A DNA stretch of 64,000 nt from Linnemannia hyalina (GCA_019671135.1 JAHRHY010000008.1:1860001-1924000); one strand, 5' to 3'. Shown: positions 1 through 11,992, counted from the stretch's first letter. Numbers and translations: made by a program. The notes: generated from the letters alone by a model not told the origin.

Positions 1-1154
1 TGCGGGGAACATGTCGATATCGTAACGACCACGAGGGGTCAAGCACAGAGTATCCGAGAACAACACAATGCCATCGCCTGGTGCTGCGTCGCCAATATCT
101 GCCTCGTTCTTGATCGAGTTGTAGAACACCTGTTGTTTTTGTTTCCAGTTTTGTCGAAATTTGAAGGTCGAAGTTGGTTGTCGTGTTGATGTTGTTTGTT
201 GTTGGCATAAGTAGAAAAAAAAAGGATATATTAGCAAAAACACCTTCCTATTTATGCGCTGTTGGCAACCTTACCCAAAAGCAACATAGAGCGTATAGTA
301 CTGATAACTTACATTAGCGTTGCTCTCTTCCTCGCCCTCACCCTCCTGGTTAGCCTGTCCAGGAACATAGAAGCGCATCTCGACCAGCTGATCGCCCTTG
401 CGGTTCTTATCCCTTGCACCGCCCTCGCCATCAGGTCCACCGAGCTCGATCATGACCTCGTGCTTGGCCGTCAGCGATGTGTTGGTGACCTCGTTCAATG
501 GGATTTCGAACATCTCCTTGTTCTGTACACTGAACACTAGACTACTGTCTATGGTCGATTAAAAAGTGGTTGATTAGTTAGTTCATAGATCAGCATGAAA
601 AGGTCAAAGGGTCCTGTTGTAGTTTGAGAAGAATGACGAGGTTTGCTGCTGTGGTGCTGGCTGCTTACTTGAAAAGTCGGTCTCTCCCCAGTTCCAGCCC
701 TTGACACTCATCTCCTTGGTTTCCAGCTGTAGTCCATAATTCGTCTTGATAATATCCTTCAGCTTCTCAAAGTCCTACACGTCCACAGCAGCAAGAGTTA
801 TGTACGTTAGTAACAATTGCGCAGAACACCTAATGCAACAGCACCAGAAACAACGTGACAGCGCGCCACCTTATCATTCCAACTCAAACAAAACAAACAA
901 ACAAGTGAGTGACATACATCGCGTTGGAATCCATCAAACTTGACGATCCGTCCATCACGGAGCTGAATGCGCAGCTGGAAGTTGCGAGCAGCACGAAGCC
1001 AGATAGTGCGTTTGAGATCGGCATCCCGAACTGTGAAGAGTCCCTCGCCTCGACGAGCCTTCCAGCCGAGACCGGACTGGGCCAGACGGAGGAGGCCCAA
1101 CTCTGGCGCGAGATCCAGGTAGATGTCGTCGAATTGGTTGACTTTCTCTCCCAT
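1..1154 (-). CDS. POB3: FACT complex subunit SSRP1/Pob3, N-terminal part (3' end off the window)
   Basis: Four exons read on the minus strand: 1154-918, 774-669, 548-313 and 129-1. All introns are GT-AG and the phases join cleanly, giving 236 residues before the left edge. The start MGEKVNQFDDIYLDLAPELG, then TNYGLQLETKEMSVKGWNWG and FSVQNKEMFEIPLNEVTN, matches the N-terminal dimerisation region and first PH-like domain of Pob3/SSRP1. The protein is the smaller subunit of the nuclear histone chaperone FACT. With Spt16 it loosens and rebuilds nucleosomes during transcription and replication. The middle domain and acidic tail lie outside the window, so whether an HMG box is present (animal SSRP1) or absent (yeast Pob3) cannot be told. 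An acidic insert (GEGEEESNA) ends the third exon. It diverges from the complex I gene at 1588 across about 430 bp. Family identity is confident; exon edges are hand-set. Confidence 0.93.
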
Positions 1155-1587
1155 TGATTTAATTGGCTTTGTTGTGAGTGAGAGGGTGTTGTGTTTTTTC
1201 CTGAGCTCGGGTTTTCCTGTAAAAGTCTCCTTTGGATGTGGATCGTGAAGTCCAAAGAGAAGAGTAGAGGAAAGGAAGAAAGAGAGGAAGGTGCGAAGAA
1301 ACGAAAGTGATGCTGCAGCACTTTATTTTTCGAGTTTCGTTGTCGCAGTCCGTCGCCACCATCAATCAAACAACAGTCAATTATCGCGAACCCTCCTTAA
1401 TTGACCACATTTCCTTCAACCAAGCCACTCCCTGCACTCTCTCGGTCCCATAACCCTTCACACACACTCCGTCCGTCCAGCCCGTTCGCACATGCAACTT
1501 CGGATTTCCTGAAAGATCATCATCCACTCCCATCACCACCCTCCCCCTTTTTTCTTTCTCTCCTCTGTACAACACACCAAGCCAACA
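1155..1587. promoter_or_regulatory. Divergent promoter region between POB3 and the complex I subunit gene
   Basis: About 430 bp separate the two start codons, which point away from each other. The half next to the plus-strand gene is C/T-rich (roughly 1391-1580), as is common upstream of fungal starts. No convincing TATA box stands out. Use as a shared promoter is inferred from geometry alone. Confidence 0.5.
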
Positions 1588-2397
1588 ATGTCCGCCATCG
1601 CCCGCACCTTCACCCGCACTCCCTTCCGCCGCGCCATCCAGATCCGCCGCGGTGGTCACCACGAGGGCTACAACCAGCCCACCGGATACCTCTTCGGAGA
1701 GAAGGTATTAATCACAAGTCGACACGGAGGCATGGATCTAAGCAACGCGGAGATGGACAAACCAACCCCGGACATCAGCAAACAGGAGTCATTGAGAAGG
1801 CAACAAAGGAGAAAGACTTGAAGGAAGGAGGGGGAAGGGAAAGAACCGCGATCGGACGCTGCAAGAGTTCCGGATCAGCTAGAAACACACAAGACAGGAC
1901 AACACAAGTCCGAAGTGGCCGTCTGGACTGGAGTAGTAGCTAACACATATACGAATCGCATAATATGCACCTCAGGACAGGATCAATTGAACGACAGGAG
2001 CAACTCAGGAAGGCGACAAATACACATCAATCAACTCTGCAACCACAAAGGGCAATAACGACGACCAACAGGAACCAAGCAACCAACTCCCAACGACGTA
2101 CACGCACGGCTATTAGACCTTAGACAAAAGCACCCTCGGATCTGTCAAAAATCAGTATCACTAACCCTGCCTCCGATCTCGCATAAACCTCACAATTAGC
2201 CTTTGGCCCCTGGTGCCAAGCGCGTCAAGGAGGACTGGGAGCCCTTGATGTTCTACGGATTCTTCGGCTCCATGATCTTTGGTACCGCTCTTGTCTACTA
2301 CAAGCCCGATACCAACGTCCACACCTGGGCCTACAGGGAGGCTAAGGCAAGGATGGCCGCACGTGGCGAGACCGTCGAGTACAAGAAGCAGGAATAA
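1588..2397 (+). CDS. NADH:ubiquinone oxidoreductase ESSS/NDUFB11-type subunit (complex I)
   Basis: Two exons, 1588-1704 and 2200-2397, encode 104 residues. The 495-nt intron is long for this window. The first exon is Arg-rich and amphipathic (MSAIARTFTRTPFRRAIQIR), as in a mitochondrial presequence, then carries GGHHEGYNQPTGYLFGEK. The second carries KEDWEPLMFYGFFGSMIFG, a single membrane segment, followed by YKPDTNVHTWAYREAKAR. This is the layout of the ESSS family, an accessory subunit in the membrane arm of respiratory complex I in the inner mitochondrial membrane. It supports assembly and stability rather than catalysis. The start at 1588 gives a good targeting peptide and follows a pyrimidine-rich leader. 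It ends tail to tail with the HD-domain gene, 327 bp away. The family call rests on remembered motifs and short length. Confidence 0.82.
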
Positions 2398-2724
2398 ATC
2401 TCTTACTTTCCTTTTGACTCCATCCATCACCAACAACCAACCAACCTTCCCTACTCTCTCACTCAAGCGTTAAGACTCATCCGCATTTTCATACTCAATT
2501 GAAAGGGGCTTCTAAATGATTCCACAAACACAACCTCCTCTTTACACAACTCTCCTCAATAGAATGAACAAATAAACACTTTTCCAAGGAACACACACAA
2601 GATATGAATGCAAGAGCGGACGATGGATATATTAATGGAGAGTGACAAAATGCAAAGCGGGATAAGAATTGAGAAAAACCAAAAGCGATAGGAATCAAAA
2701 CCGCAAATTCAAAAGTAATCTTCC

Positions 2725-5457
2725 TCACTCATTGTCAGAGATATCCATCACGCCATCACCCAAAGACTTCAGCCCACCGCTCGACCGAACACGTCGACTA
2801 GACAAGGGACTCGGGCTCCGGTCGCGCCGCTTTCCACTACCGCCCGAGCTACCCCCAACATGCCGAGTCGGCGACGACTGCCTGCTCTGTTGCTGCATCC
2901 ACGACGCCGCATACGCATTGGCCCTCTCAGGTGTTGTATTCAGAGAATTATAATAGGGAGACGTCGACGAAGGTGGTAAGTTACTCGATCCGTCACTTGT
3001 CCTATAGAATCTCGACATCAACCGACGGAACGCCTTGTGGACTGCCCGGACCTTTGTCGGATCTCTTGAAAATACACGGATGATGTTCTCCTGGAACTCG
3101 CTTGGAATCAAACTTGACACCTTTTCCTTGGGAATGTGATACGACGCTATCAAATTCAACAGATAAAGCACATGAGGGAACGTTAGAGACTGAAAAGAAG
3201 CGAAACGATACCATTCAAAACAGCGACGACAATGGTGTCATCTTGCACCCATCATTACCAGAGTGGTTGGTCTTGGAGAAGAACTTGATGCCGTCGACGG
3301 GGTTCTGGTCCTTCATTGCATAGTTGTTCTTCAGGAACTCAACGATTACGTCATCCTGCTGCAAGTGGTCGTTCGTTCCTTGGCAAGAAACGATCTCTGC
3401 AGAGTTGATGTTCTCCTATGGGGTCATTGCATGGTAATAGAATGGTTAACAATTGCGGTTGTTGAACAAATGGCAAATACTGAGCTCATCACCAAAATAC
3501 CTTTGTCAAAATGCCGAGCTTCTCGCGAGGAATCAAAAGCTCATCGACAAACTTGTACAGGTTGCGCGTCCGGATCCGCTTCAAGATCGCCTTCGAATCC
3601 TCCAAGCCCTGTCAGATATGACAGCAAGGCGAAGGTGAGTAAAATATCAGTCTGCCTCGTCATCGAGTCAATTCGCGGCAATGAAAAAATAAAGATTTGG
3701 TAAACTTACAGGTTCGCTCGACCGCTCGATCTGACGAATGATGTCATCGGTCAAGTGGAGATACTGGTCTCCATGGAAAATCGCCTGAGAGATACCCATG
3801 ACGCTGTCTGCTGCCAAAAGTACGTCCGTCAACATGTACTCGATCGCCTTGCCGACCCTGTGTGTGTAGACTCGCTTGAACAGACTGAACCGGGTGTGGT
3901 ACAGCTCGTACAGATTATAGACCTCCTTGTGGTGCCAGCAGATCTGGTCGTCAATCACCCTCGACATCTTCATGAGCCGTGAACAGTCGATCGAAGACTT
4001 GATCCCGACGTTGTAGCAATCCCTCTGCAGATAATCGTACTTGTCCACGTCCAGGGAGTTGCGCTTGTTGGAAACAATGTCGAACAAGAATCCATGACGC
4101 CTATTACGAAATGATACCTTGATTAGATTTGTATCGAATAGACCCAAAAGAGTCATAGCGAAACGAATTGAACTTCGAAGAGGGCAATACTTACTGGCTG
4201 TTGCCTCGACGCTCGCCCATGATAAGGTCTTTGATAAAGTTGATCTCCTCTCGGTCGAGATCGACATTATTGTCGTCCACCAGGTACTCTAGCATCATCT
4301 CGGAGCCCTGTTCATGTGTCCAGTTCGATCCGGGTATAGCGCGGGGAATGAATTCGTTGTCGAAGACGTGACTGAACGGACCATGACCTATCAATTAAGC
4401 AGGAGGTTGGAAACATTGGTGAATTTAATGCATGACGGCACTGATCCGTTGTTATCGCACTGTCCCTCTGGTCGAGATGACTCGCTTACCTAGGTCATGG
4501 CATAATCCCGCCAGCTTGACACACTTGACGTCACTCGCACTGATTTCCAGCTCTGGTTGTGTATCCCTGAACCTCTCGACTAACTCTCCCGCAAGATGGC
4601 AAGTACCTATGGAGTGCTAGGAAGAAGAAGCCAAAATTGCGCAGCTTGGATGTCAGGACTCTGCAATGGTCAAGCGAACAAGTCCCTTTGGTCAAATGAA
4701 TCCGACACGACTGCGGCCCATGCTTTCCCACAACTCTAAAAAAAAATACCTCAAAGCGTTTGTGGGTTGCTCCAGGGAAAACGTAATATGCAGAGCCCAG
4801 CTCTAAATTGTATGCAAAATGGTAGCAATAGGAGTCAGCATACTCATGTAAGGTTGTGCATTTGCTCGATGAAGAAAGGTGGAAAGGGAGCCGCTGCAGT
4901 AGCAGAAGGCATGGTAAACAGAGAGAAGTAGACTCACGTGTGAGATCGCGGAGTCTTTGGAACTGGGGTGTATCGATGCAGCTAAGTGTGTCGGCATCCA
5001 GCAAGACGTGACCCTATGATGATTTAACACCTGGCAATATTAGTACCGAGGGAGTAACAAGAACTGGCCCAGCAAGGTGTGGGAACGAACGAACAATACG
5101 CTCATTTTCGATTTAGTGGCGCTATCGCATGGTGGTTGGTCAGAGAAATAAGAAAAAACAAAACGAGGAAACGAGTGTCTATGCATTCAGGAAAAAAGTC
5201 AAACTTACGTGAATGGGGTCGTTAATGTACTTTTCTGCTGTTCCTTCATAGATTCCAGAGTCATCGCGGTCGAAGATAGGGGTGAATGAGCTGCGTCTGT
5301 AATGGAGTCGGTCTCTTAGCTGGGCATCTCCGAGGAGGGCACCATTGTTGTGCTGGTTGTTGAATGAGCTCAAGTCGAGGTTAGAGTTGGTGTTGTTGGT
5401 TGGGGTTGAGGCTCCATTGCGACTAGAAATGGCGAGGAAGGGGGAGTCTTCATCCAT
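2725..5457 (-). CDS. SAMHD1-like HD-domain deoxynucleoside triphosphate triphosphohydrolase
   Basis: Nine minus-strand exons: 5457-5209, 5013-4938, 4802-4750, 4616-4490, 4387-4195, 4100-3710, 3608-3501, 3415-3259 and 3146-2725. They join in phase to 591 residues. After a low-complexity N terminus come [30 protein letters not shown] and [18 protein letters not shown]. The HD motif HDLGHGPFSH follows, and later [16 protein letters not shown]. In SAMHD1 these supply the metal-binding His/Asp residues and the active site that splits dNTPs into deoxynucleoside and triphosphate. All the expected H and HD residues are present, so the enzyme looks active. There is no room for an N-terminal SAM domain: about 90 residues precede the HD core and they are Ser/Asn-rich. 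The C terminus is Ser/Arg/Pro-rich. A housekeeping dNTP-pool role is inferred from the family. Confidence 0.92.
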
Positions 5458-5929
5458 GGTGTGTATGAGAGTGTGCTGTGCTGTATGTTTGAATGAATTG
5501 TTGCTGTTGTTGGTGTCGGTGGAAGAGAAAATGAGTCTTGTGAAAAGTAAAAGGTGAGAAATAGTTTAACACAAAGACGTGTGAATATGTGAATATGTGA
5601 ATATGAGGCCCTCAGTGAAGGATCAAGAAGCGAGTCACGGGTAACGAATAGAAATGATTTCATTGTTGGGCGAAATGGTTGGAGCTGTCTGTTTTATTTG
5701 TCCACTGTGAGGCATTTCATTAAATTTAACTAACTGAACTAGACCCCAGTATTGGTTGCGCAGTGGATATAAGAGGACCCAGTTGTGGTACCGTTGTTGC
5801 TGTTGTTGTTGTTATTGTTGTTGTTGGGTGAAAGGCGATATGAGCGAAAAAGAGCAAGGGTAGCCTTGTCGGTATTGGCAGTATTGTAGTGCTCGTAATA
5901 TTCGTTTTATTTATTTCATGTTATTATTC
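5458..5929. other. Upstream region of the HD-domain gene with a GTT/TTG triplet run
   Basis: No gene is seen. The region lies upstream of the HD gene start and contains an imperfect GTTGTTGTT/ATT run near 5797-5826, plus a GTGAATAT run at about 5581-5603 (three units). It probably includes the promoter. Nothing else can be supported. Confidence 0.35.
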
Positions 5930-6228
5930 TTGGCTCCCACTCATCTCCCTCTGCTCGGACATCTGCTCGTCATCAGACAACTCGAGATCATTTGGCTCCA
6001 TGAGCTCCTTATTGGCTCGCGCAACCATTGCAGCCTTCGCCCTGTGGATATGATTGATGTTGTCAGGTAGGTGGTTAGTGTTCAAAGTTGATGGTGCCTG
6101 CTTACTCTTGCTTGTGATCTTTCTCTTCTCTCGGTCCTATTCTAAGTGGTCCTCGCCTAGTTTGTCCAGCCGCTCAGTGAACCTGCGAGTGTACTCAAAG
6201 TAGTTCTCAATGTCCATATCCGGATCTG
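5930..6228 (-). pseudogene. Truncated two-exon remnant of an unknown protein gene with one in-frame stop
   Basis: On the minus strand, an exon after a TATCCAG acceptor encodes PDMDIENYFEYTRRFTERLD followed by KLGEDHLE. A TAG codon follows, then DREKRKITSK and a GTAAGC donor. After a short intron ending ACAG, a second exon encodes AKAAMVARANKELMEPNDLE, a short acidic tail and a stop near 5930. Codon use, intact splice signals and charged, helix-like protein sequence argue that this was coding. The single TAG and the lack of any upstream exon argue that it is dead. The upstream side runs directly into the repeated segment beginning near 6250, which probably truncated it. The family is not recognised. 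A sequencing error at the TAG cannot be excluded. Confidence 0.45.
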
Positions 6229-6249
6229 GATAAAAGAAGTAAAGTGCAA

Positions 6250-6750
6250 ATAAATTAGGAGGCCTTTCAACTCCAAATTATAATACGGTACTCTCCAGGT
6301 CTTGCTGATATCCACCGCGACCATTAGAGGAGAGTGTATGTGTGATATTAACCATGTAAATCAACCACTGTAGCATTTCTCGCGTATTATCCTACTAAAC
6401 ACCATCACATTCTCCAAACAACATAGCCTTGTTATTTTTTCGCACACCAATCTCTTGAATGTGTCCATTCACTATTAAACTGTACTCCTCATTGCAAGAT
6501 TCAGGGGAATAGTTCTTGTACGTGACCATTTAAGGCACTTGTACTCTCAACTGTATCTTTGCTGTGAAATACAGGGAGAGATTACATTTTTAAAATATCT
6601 TGTGCTGTCTTTGCTATCTCACCCTTTGTTCTGTTGCCGACTGTGAAGAGATATATCAGCTATGGAAGTCTACAGTGCATTTCTTGGGCTTTGGATATTT
6701 TTTATATACTTTTTTATATTCTTTACACTTAGAAAGGCTGCCTAAGGGCG
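6250..6750. repeat. Degenerate copy of the segment also present at about 52440-53370
   Basis: Several blocks match the later segment in the same order and orientation. They include GGAGGCCTTTCAA, a block around GACCATTAGAGGAGAGTGTA, CCTACTAAACACCA, TTCGCACACCAATCTCTTGA, and the stretch around GTGAAATACAGG to TCAGCTATGGAAGTC. The later segment carries a divergent gene pair, a minus gene starting MVAVDI and a plus gene starting MEVNTVFLGLWIF. Here both are reduced to stubs. The minus-strand stub MVAVDISKTW sits near 6330. The plus-strand stub MEVYSAFLGLWIF starts at 6662 and stops after 27 codons at 6745. About 400 bp present between blocks in the later copy, including its 62-bp direct repeat, are missing here. 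It reads as a decayed duplicate or shared mobile sequence. Confidence 0.7.
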
Positions 6751-7041
6751 ACCGATGCTCGAGAGTATCCTATTTATTAACTCTACTTGATTTTTCAGAA
6801 GGCCTTCCATCATGTCGACCGGCAAATGGGGAGATGCATTAGAATTGTTGGCATTTATTGTAAGACCGGCGATTTGGGCGGGAAGATCCTGGATAGCTGA
6901 TTGTGAAGATGACTTGAATAGTTCCATCGAGTTCGAGAATGATGACCACTGAGAGGTTTCCCAGAATCCATCTCGGGAGTGCGATGCGATTGATATCTGG
7001 GATGCATTTGCATCGGCGTCCGTTTTTGTCAGACTATTTTT
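6742..7041 (-). CDS. Exon-like open frame of unknown function, possibly a last exon or relic
   Basis: A minus-strand frame stays open for about 99 codons and ends at 6742. It reads through TDADANASQISIASHSRDGF, SSSQSAIQDLPAQIAGLTIN and then SPHLPVDMMEGLLKNQVELI to the stop. The composition (Ser/Asn-rich, then a predicted amphipathic helix) looks like a real C-terminal exon rather than a random frame. No convincing upstream exon was found in the next 2 kb. A possible acceptor AATAG lies at the upstream edge but lacks a pyrimidine tract. Its downstream end overlaps the decayed MEVY copy on the other strand. No family is recognised. It could be the tail of a gene disrupted by the duplicated segment. 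Confidence 0.3.
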   Translation of the reverse strand, partial: KNSLTKTDADANASQISIASHSRDGFWETSQWSSFSNSMELFKSSSQSAIQDLPAQIAGLTINANNSNASPHLPVDMMEGLLKNQVELINRILSSIGRP

Positions 7042-9822
7042 TTACGACCCGATCATTCACACGTACCATTTTTTCGCGTTTGATCGTTATTTGGTCAATG
7101 ATAACTCTAACTTCTTGGATTATGTTGTATAACAGGAAGCCGATCACGCGTGTTCACTAAAGCAACAAAGCTTCGCCATCGTCTCTGTCACTTTTCTTTC
7201 TAACCTTGGACACATCATATTTCATGAAATGACAAAGCTCCCACCTGGCGATAATGGGGGATCGTCGTTCGTTGTGCACCTTTCTGTTTACATATGTGTA
7301 CGTTTTCGCGCCGTGTTACCAGCCAGCTCAACCCAGCTTAATCAACGGAACGATTAGCTGTCTCTATGGTTTTACCGACATCGACTTTTCTTTTCCTTCC
7401 TTTCATAGTGACAACCTTCCCAACCGGCGATCAAGTAAGAAGTGGGAAATGTTGATTCAGTCCTCTCATAATTTCTTAGTCTTTCAGTCCATTTCGTTCA
7501 TTTTTTTTGTGCGTCATAGAAACCCAATGAATGCTTAAAAGAAAAGGTTTAACGACGATGTAGTGCCACTTCGCTCACACCTTCCTCATTCCAAAAATCA
7601 TTTCAATGTAGGTATGACAAATATCAAAAAAAAACGAATCAGCGCGATCCACGGAGGGTTCAATTTAACTTTACTTGTACAACGAAAAGTAACCTCTGAT
7701 ACTACAACCGATTGCTCTGTCTTTTAGCTCTTATGCCATTTCAAAATGCGAAAGGAATAAAAATTAATAACGCGCGCTTCCGACATAACCATGTAAAGGC
7801 AGTCAGTGCCATCTTTCATCGTGTCGGTTTGTCCACGATAAAAATAATAATCTACAATGGTTTTCAGGTGGCTTCTCTTGATCTTCTGCTATTCCATTCG
7901 CAATCGCCGGTGGTCCATTATTCTTCGAACTCTGCCGTATACACTTTTGTTTGCTTCAATTCCTTCGTTTGCAAATAACCAACATACTAGCTACAGACCA
8001 CGTCCGATGACGAGTGAGTTTGGTGCACTTTCTTTTCTTTGAAGGTTTTCTCACCTTAACGATATATCCTCGTGGTTGTGTAGCCAATCAGCCATTCTGC
8101 GCCATATTCATATCGACTTTATGTGTGTGTTCTTTTGCCTCATTTTTTTTGCCTTCATCACATTATTTCACGCGTAACAAAACCACCCACCTGGCGATTC
8201 TTATGGAATTTCTGCCTCTCGTTTCGCGTCCCGCTTTTTCTTGCTCTGTTCCCTCTCTTCAATTCGTTCCTTTATTTTTTCATGACACGTTGATAATATA
8301 GAAAATAAAGTGTTAGATTGGTTCCTCCGCCAAACCTTCCTTTTTCTGAATCGATGAATAACTTGTACGATATGTCAAAATGGTAACTGGATGGGCGCAA
8401 TGTGGTCTTGAGGAGTCGGAGTCGCTTAGGGGATGAGAATTGGGAAGAGCGGGGGGGGGGGGGGGGGGGGGGGAGGCACCGATCCGGTTTGTTGGTGATA
8501 TCGTTCTCTCGCCCTCCTTCCAATCCAAACACATAAAAACGTAGAAAATAAAATGAAATGGAACAAAATCCTCGGACAAGCGGATTGTAGAAGGGATTCT
8601 CGTCGTGTCCCATTTTTTTTTCCTATGGCTCTTTTGTACTTCGGCGATTCTTTTGACCTCTTCCAACACTTATTTTCTTCATACTTCTGAATGCATTTTT
8701 ATTTTTTTGAAAGTTTTTGTGGGTTGTAGCATGGTAAGAAGCTGCACGGACCATGTCGGATGACAGGTTATCATAGCGTTGGTGTACTCTTTGTTTCTTA
8801 GAAATCCTTTGTCCTCCGATACATTGTTCTTTCGGTCAAGTAACCAGCCCAACCGATCGCAACCACTCTCCTCATCGACTTTAGGTTCGTCGGCTATTTG
8901 CCCATTTCCCCCCCTTTTCTTCGCCACCATCGCATCATTTCAAAAAGGGCAATAACACCTCCCAGGAGCAAGCAATACAAAAACATGTCACTGTCGCCCG
9001 CTATGTCTTTTCATATCTCACTTACCTTCATTCTGCATTTCGATCAGCTTTGCTTCTTTTTCTTTTACCTGTCGCATCCATAGCACGATAAAACAGTGCA
9101 AAAATGGTTTTAAAGGCGATAAATTCCAAAGGTGCCTGAAGCGCCTACCTTTTTCGCAAATCGATAAAGGTGACACGATGTGTTATTTGTGGATGTGCGT
9201 GTTTACCACTTGAAGGGGATTACAAGTGTGGAGGCAGAGTCCTCAAGGAATGAAGGAAAGAAGGAAGGAAGGAAGGACACGAGAAAGGAAAAAAAAAAAC
9301 ACAGGAAAAAGTTGTGATAGGGATTTTGTACCTCGTGGGCACTGATGGATGGGGTGGACTCATGTGATGGGCGACCAAAGATCTAATCCAACAGGGTTTT
9401 TGATCAAACTGTGTGTAGTTGTTATCAGATGAAAAGAGGTTACCTCAGGTCATGCTGAAACAAAAAAAGGTAGAGTCCGGATGTGGAGAACAAAAATGGT
9501 CAAGCAGGAACGCGTCGCAAAGCTCACAAGACAAGCCCATTCGCCCCCCCCCCCCCCCCCCCAACGGCTTGTGACAAGACTGCAATAGCCCCGTCCTTTA
9601 GATCAAAAGAAGATTGCCGCCTGTCTAAAACCATGGCTCAGGCACCATGTCCGAAACCATAATATCAAATGCCACATAAACGCGTTATTTTTTCGGAACA
9701 GTGTGAGTGAGTGCAGTGTCTCGTTTCAACTTTATTACAATTTTGTACAGGGGGGGGGGGAAGGGGGCGAGACAAACGCAAAAAAAAAAATGGATTGCTG
9801 ATTCATATACAAGGTCGTACTT
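7042..9822. other. Long region with no supportable gene
   Basis: Only short, unconvincing frames are present on either strand. Two AT-rich stretches share a weak motif around CCCACCTGGCGAT (near 7238 and 8191), which may be an old diverged repeat. A run of more than 20 G residues lies at about 8451-8473, a run of about 18 C at 9545-9562, and GGAAGGAAGGAAGG near 9262-9276. The part close to 9822 is probably 3' UTR and terminator of the coiled-coil gene. No RNA gene was recognised. Confidence 0.4.
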
Positions 9823-11992
9823 CTACCGCTTCATGCTAGTACCATGACGAGGCACAAACGAGAGTCCATCAGTAGTAGTCTGGAAGATGGTAATCGGTTG
9901 GAATCCAAGAACGTTCGTCTTCTTCTTCTTGCCCAAGGGTCCAGGAGTCGTCATGGTCTTGTTGAACTGGAACTGGAGCCAGGAGTGAACAGGGAGGTGG
10001 GCTAGATTCTGGCCGCGTTGTTTGGGATTGGCCATCTTGGATGCTGATACTGCGGGTGGGAGGATCTTGGGCATGGGGGAAAGGGCTTCGACTTGGGGGC
10101 GACGGACCATGGCTTGTTTGAAGAGACTGTTTCCGCCACTGCCAACTCCGCTGGTATTGGTGCTGCTATTGATGGAGGAGGACGAGGATCCTTGCTGGAA
10201 GTTGGGTGCGGATGAGCCATAGCCCTGGCTGGCGCTACGGGTCCTGGTCCTCTGGAAAGGTGAGAAGGGAGTCCGTTGCTGACCGGTCTCAAACGCCCTC
10301 GTCAGTCGTGAAAAGTCTCGCCAAAACTCTGCTGGTGGATCAGCATTGCGAGTCGAGCTCGAATCCGAGCTGTTCGCCGACTCATGCAGTTCTGTCACCC
10401 GTGCAGAAGAAAGGTCTGGCGGTCTTGGTGGGAGGATAGGTTCGAGAAGCCAAGAAATCGGGATATGACCGACCCTTGATGAAGCGAATGGCGGGGGTGG
10501 TGGCGAAGGCGATGGTTGGATAGAGTGAGCAGGCGCGGGTGACATGGGACGCATGGGTGAAGGAGAAATGACTCGTTGTTTGGGGGGAGCCATGAGTTTG
10601 ATATTCCGCTCGGTCGCTTTGGAGATGGCTGGCATGGCGTAGCGTTGGTTCTGCTGGATGATCATCTTGATGAACGACATGCACTCCTGTTCCGAGAGCA
10701 CCAGCTCAGAGACATACTCAGAGGTGTTTTCGACACGCCGTTCCAGCCAATCGATCCTGACTTCCCAGTTGGTAACTGTCTCGACTGCTTGGTGGGTATC
10801 CTTCCCGGCGGCCTGCAGCTGCTTGCTCATGTCCTGTTTATCCTTCTCCAGCGTCAATGCGAGACACTCTAGCCGCCAAAAATTCTCTTCGATTGCCGAC
10901 CTAGCAGAAGCACTTGAGGCCTTGCTCTCATCTATATAATAGCACAGCCAATTGGAAAGCGGACGAGTCAGTTAGCTAATTTGGCTCAGGGTTGTGCGTG
11001 ACCACAGCATGTTTCTCGACAGTGACATTGTATCCCCCCTTTTCCTTACCGATACTCAGTTGCATGGCTTTCAGTTCCGCCTCCATGCTCCTCATGGCCT
11101 GACTCGCCCTATTCATAGCCATCCTAGCCTTAGTCAACTCCTCGCTCACATCCGAGACACTCTGACCGATCCCATGTCGCACCGAGTCGTATTTGCTGTC
11201 CTCAGAATACGAGTCAACCCCATGGCCGCCACCATTTCCACGTCCACCAAAAGAAGACCGCCGACGCACAAGCGAGTGGTGGCCCTCAAACTGACGCTGA
11301 TAAGCCCGCCGCATCCTGTCCTCGTCATCCTCATCTGCCTCCGTGCCTCCTACTTCTATTTCGTCGTCGTCGTCGTCGTCGTCGTCGTCAGACTCGTACT
11401 GCTGATACTTTTGCGGGTACTTTTGTGGATACTTCTCTTGGCGTGGAGGCCGATGATGACGATAGCGAGTCTTATAGTCAAAGTCGTCCTGGTCACTTGA
11501 ATCATCCTGGTCCTCCTCAAGGCTCTGATAATCATCCCAATGAAAGGAGACGGGTCGCGCAGATACAACAGAGTTGAATCCTGAGGAGGCAGGAGACGAG
11601 GTCCCAAGGGCGGACAAAAGCGTCCTGTCTGTCCTGTCTTTCCTGTCCATCCGGTCTGTTCGGGGTGAATACAGCGGTTCGTCAAGTGAGAAGGTGGAGG
11701 GTTGATGATGTTGGTGATGATACTGGCGATGGGCTGAGGTTGAAGTAGAAGACGACGAAGACGAGAGGGTCGTGGCGGCGTCAAAACGACTATTGATCGT
11801 TGCTGCAAAGTCGAAGGAGTGCTCTGTGGGGGACATGGGCGGGGTCATCAGATCTAGCACCGAGTCAGTATTGTTATTGTTGGTATCGTCTGAATATCCG
11901 CTGCCACTTGCGCCTCGAGAGGGATGGGATGCGCCAGGGGGAGGAGGGGGAATGAAGTAGGGCATCATCCCGGTTGAGAGACGAGCGGACAT
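9823..11992 (-). CDS. Low-complexity protein with a central predicted coiled coil, function unknown
   Basis: Two exons, 11992-11050 and 10931-9823, join in phase to 683 residues. The N-terminal half is disordered, rich in Ser, Pro, His and Gln, with a run of nine Asp (DDDDDDDDD) and a KYPQKYPQKYQQY repeat. Across the splice junction a helical stretch begins (SEELTKARMAMNRASQAMRS, then a further Glu/Lys/Leu-rich block). It continues with TLEKDKQDMSKQLQAAGKDT and WEVRIDWLERRVENTSEYVS, typical of a coiled coil. The C-terminal third is Ser/Pro-rich with a basic KKKKT patch. There is no signal peptide, membrane segment or catalytic motif. A scaffold or cytoskeletal role is only a guess. An extra upstream exon is possible: a methionine frame near 12320 with a GTCAGT donor could splice to a CACAG acceptor just before 11992. 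Confidence 0.72.

Noticed and set aside
7712..8301. Plus-strand frames of 60-95 codons
   Set aside because: Phe/Leu/Cys-rich translations of AT-rich DNA, overlapping in several frames, without splice-linked continuation.
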